A stretch of 64,000 nucleotides of DNA from Cepaea hortensis (Eukaryota > Mollusca > Gastropoda > Stylommatophora > Helicidae): the NCBI GenBank assembly GCA_963921405.1, contig OY992876.1, positions 50,586,383 through 50,650,382 of the forward strand, given 5' to 3'. Under the pieces are notes generated by a model. The model saw only the letters and a program-made list of their open reading frames with translations. It was not told where the DNA came from and did not search any database. This document shows positions 53,545 through 64,000 of this stretch, piece by piece. The stretch's first letter is position 1; every line of letters begins with the position of its first letter. The translations under genes were made by a program, and so were the position numbers.

Positions 53545-55348
53545 ATACACTTGATGACCTGCCAACTATAGTGGAAATAAACAAAGCCATCCAGCAGCTC
53601 TCCAGCGGCAAGGCACCTGGTCCAGACTCCATCCCGGCGAGATATACAAGGCAGGTGGGCCAGTCCTAACAGAGCAGCTTCACCAAGTCTTTACAAACAT
53701 ATGGGTGAACGAGACCATGCCACAAGATTTCAAGGACGCGTCAATAGTCCACCTTTACAAACGAAAAGGAAACCGCCATTCCTGTGACAACCACCGAGGC
53801 ATCTCCTTGCTTTCAATTGCAGGGAAGATACTCGCCAAAATTCTTCTCAATCGCATCACGGCCCATCTCGATCAAGGTCTTCTTCCTGAGAGTCAGTGTG
53901 GCTTCAGAAAAGAACGTGGGACTGTTGACATGATTTTCGCTGCAAGGCTGCAAGAGAAATGTCAGGAACAAAACTGTGAAATATTCTCCACTTTCATTGA
54001 CCTTACCAAGGCTTTTGATACAGTCAGCATAGAAGGAATGTGGAAGATTATGGCAAAATATGGCTGTCCACGAAAGTTTGTCCAAATAGTGCGTCTATTT
54101 CATGATGGCATGCAGGCAAGAGTACAGGAAAATGGTGAACTGTCTGAGCCCTTTCCTGTCACCAATGAAGTGAAGCAAGGATGTGTCCTGGCACCAACAA
54201 TGTTCAGCCTCATGTTTTCAGCTATGTTGACGAATGCCTTCGAGAACAACGACATTGGAATAGACATCAACTACCGCATAGATGGAAAGTTATTCAATCT
54301 CAGAAGGCTGAAAGCTAAAACCAAAATTAACAGCGACACCGTCAGAGAACTTCTGTTTGCTGATGATTGCGCTCTATACGCCAACTCAGAGGCGGACATG
54401 CAACATATTGTTGCAGCTTTCTCACATGCCTGTGCCACCTTTGGGATCAATATCAATTTGGAGAAGAATGTAGTTATGTACCAGCCAGCTCCAGGGAATA
54501 ATCACACTGTGCCGAATATCAAAGTGAATGGTCATAGTCTAAGTGTTGTGGACAAATTCACCTAACTTGGCAGCACTGTGTCACAAGCTGCCACAATTGA
54601 TGATGAAGTGAATGCAAGAATCTCCAAGGCCAGCGCGGCCTTTGGCAGACTGTACAAGAATGTATGGGACAGAAATGGAATAAGCCTGCAAACAAAGCTG
54701 AAAGTCTACAAAGCAGTTGTATTATCCATACTGCTATATGCTTGTGAAACCTGGACTGTTTATCAGCGACACGCTAGGAAATTAAACCACTTCCACACAG
54801 TCTGCCTTAGGAAGTTACTGAAGATTAAATGGCAAGACAAGATCCCAGACACTAAAGTCATAGAAAGAGCGTCCATGCCCAGTATCCACACTCTACTAAT
54901 GAAGAATCAGATTCGCTGAGCTGGTCACTTGACTCGCATGCCAGATCACAGGCTCCCTAAACAAATATTTTATGGCGAGTTGCGTTGTGGTAAACGCTCC
55001 CAAGGCGGCCAGAGGAAACGCCTTAAAGACACTCTGAAAATCTCACTGAATGCTTTTGTAATTCATCATGACACCTGGGAGACTGCAGCTAGAGACCGAA
55101 ATTCGTGGCGTGCATCATTACGCAAGGGTGCAGTCACTTGTGAGGCAACCAGGACTGCAAGAGCTGTGAAGAAAAGACAGAACAGAAAAACCACTGCAGG
55201 AAACCCTCCTCCAGAAATGCCAAGCATTCTTTGTCCACATTGTCAAAGAACATTTCGAGCCAAAATAGGCCTTATCAGCCACCTTAGAATTCACTGCTCC
55301 ATACTTTCAACTCCACTGGATGAAATGAATGGTCATTATCATTCTTGA
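53545..55348 (+). pseudogene. LINE reverse transcriptase with C-terminal C2H2 zinc finger
   Basis: 5'-truncated. DDLPTIVEINKAIQQL and GKAPGPDSIPA are followed by a 1-bp frameshift near 53640. The main RT frame (53705-54565) has FIDLTKAFDTVS, VKQGCVLAPTMFS and LLFADDCALYAN (catalytic FADD near 54358). An in-frame TAA at 54563 and a TGA at 54917 divide the C-terminal part (LLYACETWTVYQRHARKLNH, then AGHLTRMPDHRLPKQI). The end carries CPHCQRTFRAKIGL followed by HLRIH, a C-x2-C-x12-H-x3-H finger. No endonuclease is present in this copy. Confidence 0.88.
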
Positions 55349-55352
55349 TGGA

Positions 55353-55458
55353 CAAACAACATAATACATCATGTCTGTAACCATATTAACAACTTTTAAG
55401 TCATAACAGTGACACACACCTACTTTCCATTTTCTGCCATCCATTTTTGTTCGGTTCA
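55353..55458 (+). repeat. Flanking direct repeat, copy 2
   Basis: Begins immediately after the LINE and closely matches 53368-53482. Confidence 0.8.
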
Positions 55459-55459
55459 A

Positions 55460-56455
55460 ACCTACCTTTTGTTTGGCACTGCATCTGATAAAAGTACGAA
55501 TCGTAGAATGACAGTATGTTTCTTCTTCTTGGCCTACAGTGTTTTAAGAATTGTACTTTAACATTAACGTTTGAAAGCAACGATTTTCTTCTTTATTAAT
55601 TGCGAAATCTTACTATACTCTCATCCATGTGTGAAATATGCATGTTAGTAATGTCTTTTTTTAATTCCTAGGTACTATTTTAATGGATAATTGTATCATT
55701 TTCATATCTGAGTTTTGGAATGTTTAGTGTTTAAATTGTTTGTTTTGATTTTTTGAGAATTGTCAACGCCTTCTAGTTTGTGACCGCTCAGATATTCATG
55801 AAATTAGAGTTTGAAACAAATTTAGATTATAGTTATTCTGATTTAAAGGTCTTTGTGATAGATTCTAAAACTATATTCAACTGCAGTACACAGTAGTCAG
55901 TTAGATTACTTATTAGTAATTGAACACAACACTAAAAGCGAAAGTTCGTCATAATATGTCATAATATGATGGCACATGTCGAATTATGAATGCGCTATTA
56001 GGCCACATTTACGCCCCTAAATTTGTTTTACCTATCACAAAGTATTTAAGGAGTATTTAAATAATTACATTTAAAAGAATAATAATTATAACTAAATAGA
56101 AAATAGTGATTACAGTTTATCAGTACATCTCAGCACAATCTGCCTGGTGTGTTCCGGACAATTTCCATTTTGTGTGAAAATTATGTGCTTCAAAATAGTA
56201 TGTGTTAATTGTGTTGAATTGGTGTTATGGAGCAGTTATTGTGATATTATTGAAAAAAAGTGGCGTATTTAACATTATTCAGTAAATTTAACTGGATTAG
56301 CTGCAGCGGATACAGAATAGCACCTTGGTAAGTTGAAATGTGTCATAACTGTCACCCCCTTAATTTAAATTGTTATTATTAAACCTCTCATTATTGTCAT
56401 AATATTTCTAATCTATCAATTAATTATTAACCCTGTCGTGTTCCCTGTGCAATCT
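55460..56455. other. AT-rich sequence without recognised features
   Basis: No long frame, tandem array or known motif. Confidence 0.5.
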
Positions 56456-56457
56456 CC

Positions 56458-56560
56458 TTTAATTTGATATATTATACAGTATATCTGCTACAGTTTTAAC
56501 AATTTTCATAACATTATTGTCACACACCCCTATTTCCCCATTTTCTGCCATGAATATCTG
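56458..56560 (+). repeat. Direct repeat, copy 3 (diverged)
   Basis: TTTAATTTGATATATTATACAG and CCATTTTCTGCCATGAATAT correspond to copies 1 and 2. Confidence 0.6.
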
Positions 56561-57100
56561 TTTGGTCAGGACACTTTTTTGTTTGGTAGGCAATTAGTTA
56601 ATGTCCACCAACTATCTATGGATCAATTGTTTCAATATTTTTGATGTTTACCTTACATTTTCTATATTCTTCTTCTTTGCTTTCATCCGGAGTGTTTTTT
56701 TTTTCCAGATGTGATTGCGGTGTGTCTGTTATGCGCCCTTGGGCCGAAACCCGTAGGCCAACACAACCGGCTTTAGCGTGTTTTTTGTTTTTTTTGACCA
56801 GGTAGCATTCCTGGGAGACTCTCACTGTTTGCGGTACCGTCCACAACCCAGCTAGCCAAGTTGGAACGGTCGAAGACAATGGTCGTCCCTCAAAGGAAGG
56901 CAGGGACAGTCCATGGCATTTTCCGCCATCCAGGGTGGCTTCCATAATTACAGGGCCGGCACATAGCGCCCTGGTGCTGGGCTCACCGAGGGAATCGTCA
57001 CGTCCTGCTCATGGCTGCTTTAATTCCTCACTTCAATATATTGGGCATTTCGTTCGCCCCGGGCCGTTCCCGCACAGATCAGACTGGTCTGCAGTCAATA
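56561..57100. other. No recognisable gene
   Basis: Short frames of ~100 residues on both strands near 56616-57234 lack any known motif and overlap each other. Confidence 0.4.
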
Positions 57101-57104
57101 TCCA

Positions 57105-57290
57105 CTCAGTGAGTTTTTCGGACACGTGTTGTGTCCGTCAGAGCTGTTCCAGACACGTCGGACATTCGGAAAACTACCTAGTCAGAGCTGTTGCGAACAA
57201 GAGTGGCATTTGGAAACTAGATAGCTGTTCCTAGCACGAGGAAAGACTAGTTAGAGCATTTCCGGTCACGAAAGACATTTCACTCGGACG
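57105..57290 (+). repeat. Degenerate ~50-bp tandem repeat
   Basis: GTCAGAGCTGTTCCAGACAC, AGTCAGAGCTGTTGCGAACA and later TAGTTAGAGCATTTCCGGTC start three or four diverged units, each followed by a GACATT-like and GGAAA stretch. Confidence 0.55.
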
Positions 57291-58045
57291 TAATTGCGTA
57301 GTGCCATTTTTATTTTGTCGCCCGTAGGCTGGCACTTCCGACTTCAGCGGGCATTTTTGATGAGGTTAGCCTTCCTCGGGTTTCGAGACAAGTTAGACTC
57401 TTATTTTGACTTGCACACAGCAAGCGTTTGCTTCGGGCTGCCACGTAATGGATTCGCAAGACAGGCGTTCCATTTCGTGTCAACGAGACAATTTTCCACA
57501 TTTGACTACACTCACTCCATGAGTATGGTTACAGACTATCTACGGAACGTGCGACCGAGGTGTTTTTCCACCTTTAGTACTCGCTCAAAGGTAGGCTACA
57601 TGTGCTGCCGGCTCAGTACCTTACCTCCGTGCGTCTGTGGGCGAGTAACGGCCAGGCCCTCTCATCCAGGGATCCCTCATATCCCCCAGCTAAGAGCCAT
57701 CGAACGAGTATCTGCGCCAGCACGTCACCTCAATTTTAATGTAGGTTTGTGTCGGCCAGGCTCTCACTTCCGAGGGTTTATAGCTTAGATTCAGCCATAC
57801 ACCTCGGCTGGGAGCCTTAGAGGTTATATCCGGGCTGAGATTATTGGCATCATTTGCCTGATTTAGACTGATATCCTCAGTCTTCCTGCAGAGCAGCAGG
57901 TTGTGTCTCTCTTAGTCTGGTCCCTATCTCATAAGCTGTCCGATATGTAGTTAATATCCATCGGAATAGCGCTTGGGGTCAGTGGGACACTCAAGCTCCA
58001 CCACCACGGCAAGGTGGAGACACATCGGGGGAGCATTTTCTATAT
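57291..58045. other. No recognisable gene
   Basis: A 164-residue plus-strand frame (57294-57788) has no recognised motif. A block near 57610-57680 is weakly similar to 27185-27290. Coding status unsupported. Confidence 0.35.
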
Positions 58046-58048
58046 TGA

Positions 58049-58157
58049 TGTGTGTGTGTGTGTATATGTGTGTGTGTATGTATGTGTTTGTGTGTTGCAT
58101 ACGTGCGTACGTGCGTGCGTGTGTGTGTGTGTGTGTTTGTGGGTGTGTGTGTGTGTC
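58049..58157 (+). repeat. (TG)n-rich microsatellite abutting a TIR
   Basis: TG runs with TA, CG and TTG interruptions up to the left terminal inverted repeat of the mariner-like element. Confidence 0.9.
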
Positions 58158-59514
58158 GGGTGTTTGTAAAGTCTCACTACACTTCGCACGTAGAACAAAT
58201 TTGAAACATTAAGTACATTTTACATTATTTAAAAAAAACTTTGCTAAAAATTCATTAAATTAGCTACAGCAGTCACTGCTATGGTCTAACGCAGTTTTGG
58301 GGAAGCTGGGAAGTATTAATAAAGTATTCATTATAACAGATGTTGGAAATGTCCACCACAGCCTTTAAGACATGACTGTACACATCTCTTCATATTGTTA
58401 AATACCTTCTGCAACATGTCTGTTGTTATTTCTTGAATGGTAATTCTGATTGCTTCTTTCAGGTCCTCAATTGTGTGTACATTATATTTTTTAACATTTA
58501 CTTTCAAGAAACCCCATAGATAATAATCTAATGGAGTTAGATCTGGAGCAGACCAAATTCAATTTGATATTACGCGATTTGCGAAAAAAATTTCCAAAAG
58601 TTGCAGTAATATTCTAGCATCTTACTGGAACTACGCTTCTAAAATTTCACGTTCATTCAACAGTCCTAAACAGCGGTTCCAAAATGTCAGTCTGGTACTG
58701 ATCAGCATTTATAGTTATGTTGAAGTAAATTGGTCCAATAAAACGTTTTCCACGTACGGCACACATTCCATAATTTTCTCATCGTGAGAGGCGCTTCATG
58801 AAATGCATTGGGATTAAAAGTGCTCCAAATACGATTATTTTGGTTATTAATGTATCCAGGTAGATGAAACCATGCCTCATCAGAAAAGAAAGTTACATTA
58901 AGAATTGACTCGTCTTCTTTAGCTAAAAATGCTTGTAACTACGTGGAGTAGCTGACTTTGGATTAATTATCACACTCTTTTAGTTCAGACACAACATAAA
59001 TCATGTATGGATGTAAATTTAATCGTTGTTTCAAATAAAATGTGTGCACTGTGCTAATTGATACGTTCACTTGTTGCGACATTTGCATTAAGGAATCGCT
59101 TGGGGTTTTCAGAATTCTGTCTTGGATATCTAGACATTTTTCTTCAGACACAGCAAGCCTGCCAGATCGCGGAACATCTTCCACATTTTCCGTAGCAAGA
59201 AAGTTATTTAACAAATGTCAAATCGTAATGCGATGAGAAAGTTGTCTATCAGCAAATCTTGCTATAAATCTTTGAACAACCATCCATGTGTATCGATCGC
59301 CATTTAAAAATACTTCTTCAATCAAAAAGCATTTTTTCTACCGTTGATAACACCATTCTGATTGGAGTGCAACGAATTACTCCAATATACGACAGCCATT
59401 CGCTGTATATTGCTTCACGGTGGACTGTTGAGCACATTTTTTTAATGACTTCATGTACTTCATTGTTCACATTTGATCTACATACAAAGTGTAATGAGAC
59501 TTTACAAACACCCG
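58157..59514 (-). mobile_element. Tc1/mariner-superfamily element with ~50-bp TIRs
   Basis: The left end CGGGTGTTTGTAAAGTCTCA (58157 onward, continuing through about 58206) is repeated inverted at about 59465-59514. The 1.36-kb length and single transposase fit the Tc1/mariner/IS630 superfamily. The outer flanks are TG-repeat on the left and CA-repeat on the right, the same repeat running inward from each side. No clean TA duplication is visible. Confidence 0.8.
58325..59300 (-). pseudogene. Mariner-like DDE transposase, disrupted
   Basis: From about 59300 downward the minus strand reads MVVQRFIARFADRQLSHRIT, a stop near 59218, then NVEDVPRSGRLAVSEEKC and the helix-turn-helix NVSISTVHTFYLKQRLNLHP. 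Next come FFSDEAWFHLPGYINNQNNR (first catalytic Asp in SDEA), a degraded middle with several stops, and APDLTPLDYYLWGFLKVNVK near the third acidic position. The end is LKGCGGHFQHL. At least one frameshift separates the halves. The middle Asp region could not be identified. Confidence 0.82.
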
Positions 59515-59516
59515 GT

Positions 59517-59580
59517 ACACACACACACCCACCCACCCACCCACCCACACGCACACACACACACACCCACCCACACCCAC

Positions 59581-59653
<73 letters not shown>
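59517..59653 (-). repeat. (CA)n-rich microsatellite abutting a TIR
   Basis: CACAC and CCCACC permutations for about 135 bp; read on the minus strand it is TG-rich and leads into the TIR. Confidence 0.95.
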
Positions 59654-59654
<1 letters not shown>

Positions 59655-59655
<1 letters not shown>

Positions 59656-60490
59656 AAGTTTTAGCGCGAGAGCTTACAAAGAAAGCAATGGGAAAATACT
59701 GAATGTTAAAACCTGCCTAGTAAATCACAAGCAGCCAAAATTGCCATGTAAACGACATACAACTAATGTTTTTAAAATCCTGAACAGAATTGTAGATATC
59801 CTACTACTTTATACGTAGCTATTTTGAGAAGAACAACTCCCGCTGGGCATCACTCATAGGTTGAGGTTAAACGGGATCAATGATTAACCTAGAGGCCGCA
59901 AGTTTACCAACGCCGACAAGGAGGGAACTGTGTGAACGGATAATAATACTCTGCGAAAATTATATATTTTGACACGACTCCCATTAGAACGGGCATTACT
60001 GCCTAGTTAGCAATTGTCAAGACCTCTCAAGTTTAATGGGATTAAACGAGTAGAGAAGTAAGCGGCTAGATTATTGAATAGCGCCAAGAAACACGGGTAA
60101 CTACATATTGTAGACAACGTAGTTCACTAGCGGGCTGCGGTTGAGGTTGGCGTGGCCGTGGTCTTAACGTTCCCCAATTAAACTTTCTGCGCGTTAACGA
60201 CTCAGTTGTAGGTATATTCCATATACCGACCAGTTAGACTTAAACCTTGACCTCTCTTTCATAAAATAAGGGCAAACTACTGAACTTAAAATTGCTTATT
60301 AGATCAACCTGGGGTTAATCACAACGTCCCTGCAATGGACATGCAACATGTTTAGCGTGGTGCAATAGCGCACAGACTCACATTCATGCCTGCCGGCCTG
60401 GTGATAAAAGGTTCTATTTGTTCCCGAGATGACGATGTTTTTTTTTTACTATACATTAGTTAGTTAGTCGTGGTCCCAATCTCACGGCAA
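59655..60490. other. No recognisable gene
   Basis: Unassigned sequence; a T-run lies near 60439-60448. Confidence 0.45.
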
Positions 60491-60722
60491 CGGGTCGTCC
60501 CCATTATGCTCCTTTCCTGTGCCAGTGAATATCACACGAAATACTCCTCACTGCCCTATTTGAAAAGTGGAATCGACAGGAGTCTTGACAATCCTACAGA
60601 GGTGCACTGTGCATAATGCCGCCGTCAGAACGCCTACACAAAGGTCTTCTCCGGAAAATACAGTTTATCGTCGATGGAAGCGGCAGTCACTATAAAACCA
60701 TCAGCCACACATTACTGCATTA
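60491..60722 (+). repeat. Dispersed repeat (inverse of 36796-37035)
   Basis: CCCCATTATGCTCC, CCTGTGCCAGTGAATATCAC and CGATGGAAGCGGCAGTCACT match the reverse complement of 36796-37035 in collinear order. Homology may extend to 60770 (compare 38188-38220). Confidence 0.75.
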
Positions 60723-60774
60723 AAAGTCGATGGGATCGACTTCTTTGCCCTGGCATGTATCCCATATTGCTCAG

Positions 60775-61100
60775 TCCTCTTCGGCAGGGCGGTCCGCTAA
60801 AAGCATCGCACAAAGCACGAACTTCCTAGCTCCAGCGACGACTCCAAGGAGTCTCCGAGAAAAATGCACTCGTGAACCGAAAAGGCAATCCAGTCAATTC
60901 CAAGCGACAGGCCGACCGCCATAGTTTTGAACATGTAGTTCACGCTACAACAACAGTGGACAGTTGTAAACACATTCAAAATGACATTCACAGCTCACAG
61001 TGTCACACCACGCACCCAACTCAGTAGCGAGGCGACGGAACGTAGCACTACCAGTCCAACATGAGACTAACGTAGACGTCTATCTATTAGGCGTAGACAA
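60775..61100. other. No recognisable gene
   Basis: Unassigned sequence. Confidence 0.4.
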
Positions 61101-61109
61101 GCTTGGGTA

Positions 61110-61570
61110 AAACGGTGACAGAAATCAGCTGGGGTAAAACACTGACAGAAACAAGCCGCGGTAAAACACTGACAGAAACAAGCTACGATAAAACAGCGAC
61201 ATAGACAAACTGGGGTAAAAGAGCGACAGCGACAAGCTGTGGTGAAGGAGAGACATAAATACCCTGTGGTAAAATAGTGTTAGAAAGATTCTATGGTGAA
61301 ACAATGACATAATATTACTGTGTTGAAGCAGCAATGGTATACACAAGGCGTGGTGAGACAGCAACGATATAAACAAGGCGTGCTGAGACAGCAATGATAT
61401 AAACAAGGTGTGGTGAAGCAGCGACAGAGTGGAACACTGGTCACGCAGCAACAGAAACAAGTGTGGTGAAACACTGACAGAATCAAACTGTAAGGACGCA
61501 GCACCAGAAACAAGCTGTGATGAAGCAGCAACCATATAAACAAGCTGTGTGGAAGCAGCAGCAAACATAT
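61110..61570 (+). repeat. ~32-bp degenerate minisatellite
   Basis: Units with the core GGTAAAACACTGACAGAAAC plus AAGCTG repeat about 14 times, with drift to GGTGAAGCAGCAACRATATA in the right half. It produces artificial Leu-Phe-rich minus-strand frames with an ~11-residue period. Confidence 0.85.
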
Positions 61571-61574
61571 CATA

Positions 61575-62005
61575 AGACGACGAAGCTGTGAAACTCATTA
61601 AAACTGTGACATTATTCTAGAAAACTGCAGATGAGGGAGGAATCGACAACAAAGCGTCTGCTTAGCTTTGAGATGAAAGAGACATCTCTGTGTACAGACG
61701 GCGAATGGCGAATTCAAGAGGGACAGAAAAGTATTCTGGATTTCAAGAACTGCAGTGCGTCTAGCAAATTAAAACACACGTGATTTTGTCTTACTACATT
61801 TGAATCACTATCCATGCCTGGGCAAGATGTGATTGTTATTAAAAACGCGTTTAAAGTAATCAAAGTACTAACAAACCATAAAGCTTTTTGAAACGCTGTT
61901 ATAATAATATAACTTAACCTTTACCAAGAGGTTTTAGACATGGTAAGAGACAGTTTTAGACTTCAACAAGTGCTCAAGGGAAGGTACTACACAAACGATT
62001 TTTAT
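61575..62005. other. No recognisable gene
   Basis: AT-rich unassigned sequence up to the truncation point of the RTE fragment. Confidence 0.4.
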
Positions 62006-62009
62006 TAAG

Positions 62010-63005
62010 TGAGAATGTCGACATGATAAGGATGCTTGAAGATCTACAAATTGATGGAACAGACCTTAGACTTGGAAAAAAAACATATATTGGAAACAAC
62101 AAGCTGCCACAAGAATTGATAATGAAGTAGGTCAATATCAGCCTACTAAGAGAGGTGTGAGACAGGGATGTGTAATGTCTCCAGATCTTGTTTCCCTATA
62201 TAGTGAAAATATTTTCAGAAATATAGAAGATTTGGAAGGAATCAACATTAGGAGACAATGCATCAATAACATTAGATATGCAGATGATACAGTCTTGATT
62301 GCAGACAATGAACAGGACCTGCAACATTTAGTAGATGCGGTTGTTGCACACAGTGAACAACTAGGGTTAGAATTGACTTGTAAGAAGACACAGATTATGG
62401 TCGTCACTGGGAAGAAGGAAATAACACAATGTAATATACGAGTAAATGGGTATATTCTTAAACACCTGAATTGGTACAGTTATTTCGTAATAGTCATAAC
62501 ATCTGATGGAAGATGCCTTGAGGAAATTAAAACAAGAAATGCCATTGCGAAGGTAGCCTTTTGCAAGATGAAAAACATACTGACCAATACAAAGATATCA
62601 ACTGAAACGAGGAAAAGAGTGTTGAAATGCTACATAGAACCTGTACTTTTGTGTAGACATGAAGCGCGGACAATAAGCAGACACGCTGAAAAACATCTGA
62701 TGGCTGTGGAAATGTGGTTTCTGAGGAAAATGCAAAGCATACCATGGACAGACAGAAAAACCAATGAACAAGTCCGTCAAGAAATAAATGCGGATCGTAA
62801 ACTGATTAAAGGCATTAGACGTAGACAGTCAAATTATTTGGGGCATGTTATGAGAAGAAATGAATTGGAGAATTTGGGGAAAACTGGCAAGATCGAGGGG
62901 AAGAGACCAAGGAGAAGACCGAGAAGTAAATACCTGGATGGCTTGGCCACGTTGCATGGTCAAGAAGAAACATTGAGCTTATCCACGACTCTGGTGATTG
63001 AGTGA
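62010..63005 (+). pseudogene. RTE-like LINE, 5'-truncated copy
   Basis: Starts within RT (ATGATAAGGATGCTTGAAGA, then CAAATTGATGGAACAG). The long frame from 62157 has RQGCVMSPDLVSLYSE, RYADDTVLIADNEQDLQHLV (YADD intact), YIEPVLLCRHEARTIS, EMWFLRKMQSIPWTDRKTNE, GHVMRRNELENLG and KYLDGLATLHG. One extra A in the run near 62073 breaks the frame upstream. It is the least mutated RT copy of this family in the window, but lacks the endonuclease. Confidence 0.9.
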
Positions 63006-63084
63006 CTCAATGGAACAAAGATTTGATGTGGTGAAGTAAACACAGGTTGAAAATATTTATGGATAATCCACCATTGAGTATTGT

Positions 63085-63695
63085 TCAGTCATGTGCAGCC
63101 AATCTTGGGGTATGTCCGCCGTATTGATGCTTAGGTTGAAACAAAGAGCCATCTCCTCCAAGTCCCCATCCTTCATGTTGCTCATATGGGTGTACCTCAC
63201 CCCGTCCGGCCCTGAGCTGTGCCATTAGGCCTCTTCAGTACTCGTCTAATATCCTCCGCCTTAACCTCACAGTCCTACTTTTTTGTGACCGGTGACAAGG
63301 CTTATCAGACCATATCTCTAATCTATCTTGCTGATCCGTCTGTTTTAAAATTCGTGCAAGAAAAGTCTCCCCTTTGTCCTGGTCAGTTTTCATAGGTCAG
63401 TTGTTATCATCATAAACGGCACCATGTGTACCAGGCATCACCTGTCTCTTGATCTGCCGTTGCAGCCTCCAAAATTTACCCAATGTCACATCCCCACCGA
63501 CTTCATTTATAAACTGTTCCCACTTCATCCTTTTTGCCTCTGCTGCCTGGGGTTTAAAATCCTACACCTTTACTTTTTTATACCTTTCCACCTCCTCCAA
63601 TTCTGTGGCAAGTAAATATGTTGCTCTCCGTACTCTCTGCCATTCCTTATGGCCGACCTCTTTTCCTCCCATGGTGTCTCTTCCTCTGGTGTTCA
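63085..63695 (-). pseudogene. LINE fragment: endonuclease-RT linker and start of RT
   Basis: The minus strand reads KEWQRVRRATYLLATELEEV, then AAEAKRMKWEQFINEVGGDV and TLGKFWRLQRQIKRQV, a stop, then MKTDQDKGETFLARILKQTD. A frameshift leads into GVRYTHM and MALCFNLSINTADIPQDWLH, the first conserved RT block (FN.S...IP.DW). It is probably of the same I-like type as the RNase H fragments at 27560 and 32958, but no overlap proves this. Confidence 0.7.
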
Positions 63696-63737
63696 CCATC
63701 GTGGTTGGGTGACGAATCTTCTTGTTGGCTTAGACCA

Positions 63738-63870
63738 CATGTGTCAAACTCAAGGCCCGCGGGCCACACCCGGCCCGCCGTAAAATCAAATCAGGCCCGA
63801 GAGGTCTCAAGCGACGCACACATATATTCGGCCCCAAGAGAGAATTTTAGGCAATTTTTTTTTTTTAATA
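63738..63870 (+). mobile_element. hAT-type element end
   Basis: TGTGTCAAACTCAAGGCCCG followed by CGGGCCACACCCGGCCCGCC is the GTGTCAAACTC...GGCCCGCGGGCCA end typical of widespread hAT families. The element probably runs on past the window end and the other terminus is not seen. Confidence 0.6.
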
Positions 63871-64000
63871 GTCAGATATAAAGTGCAAATCTAATTCCCT
63901 AATTAGCAGCCTTCCGAATGATAGGCTACCTGAGTGCGTTCTCGCTTCGATTAGAATAAGCGAAAATAAAAGATGTGTAGTGAGTTAGTGTTCGTCGTTA

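Noticed and set aside
57294..57788. 164-residue plus-strand frame
   Set aside because: No recognisable domain, lies in repeat-like sequence and has no sign of splice structure. Left as unsupported.
59286..59702. 138-residue plus-strand frame with Thr-His repeats
   Set aside because: Overlaps the mariner-like element's end in antisense and a CA microsatellite.
61125..61598. 157-residue Leu/Phe/Ser-rich minus-strand frame
   Set aside because: It follows the period of a ~32-bp minisatellite.

Overview
The window is eukaryotic, animal-type DNA. It has no operons, no Shine-Dalgarno-spaced genes, many microsatellites and minisatellites, tRNA-derived SINEs, and pieces of several LINE, hAT and Tc1/mariner families. 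I could support no host protein-coding gene and no conventional tRNA or rRNA gene; essentially everything recognisable is mobile DNA. The mix of RTE-like LINEs, LINEs with an RNase H domain and Gmr1-like LTR elements fits a mollusc, perhaps a gastropod, but that is inference from transposon content only.

Layout. 1-2356: an element bounded by ~306-bp inverted repeats. 2.4-7.3 kb: tandem repeats, two interleaved hAT-like inverted-repeat elements, SINEs, microsatellites and a LINE 3' end. 7.3-27.1 kb: a decayed Gmr1-like LTR retrotransposon (element 1). Its 3' LTR is split by a probable solo LTR, which is itself split by a non-autonomous LTR element (element 3, 16630-26053, minus strand, TSD CCTTG). 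27.1-38.8 kb: Tc1 and LINE fragments, a full-length but mutated RTE-like LINE (28492-31747, 10-bp TSD), minisatellites and long microsatellites. 38.8-49.9 kb: a minus-strand RTE-like LINE split inside its RT domain by an apparently intact Gmr1-like retrotransposon (element 2, 40068-49173, TSD AATGT). 50-64 kb: SINEs, a 28-bp minisatellite, a LINE with a C-terminal zinc finger, a mariner-like pseudogene with TIRs, another RTE 3' end, another LINE fragment and a hAT-type end.

The most interesting system is the trio of Gmr1-like elements. Elements 1 and 2 encode Gag-protease-integrase-RT-RNase H, with integrase before RT, an order rare among Ty3/gypsy-type elements. Element 2 has a single 1520-residue open frame and LTRs of equal length with no difference found. 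Element 3 keeps Gag, protease, the integrase zinc finger and the integrase C-terminal domain fused in one open 838-residue frame, but lacks the integrase core and almost all of RT-RNase H. Its 3.24-kb LTRs exceed its 2.94-kb interior, and its tRNA-Pro-type primer site, polypurine tract and TSD look functional. The simplest reading is a structural-protein-encoding parasite mobilised in trans by an autonomous relative.
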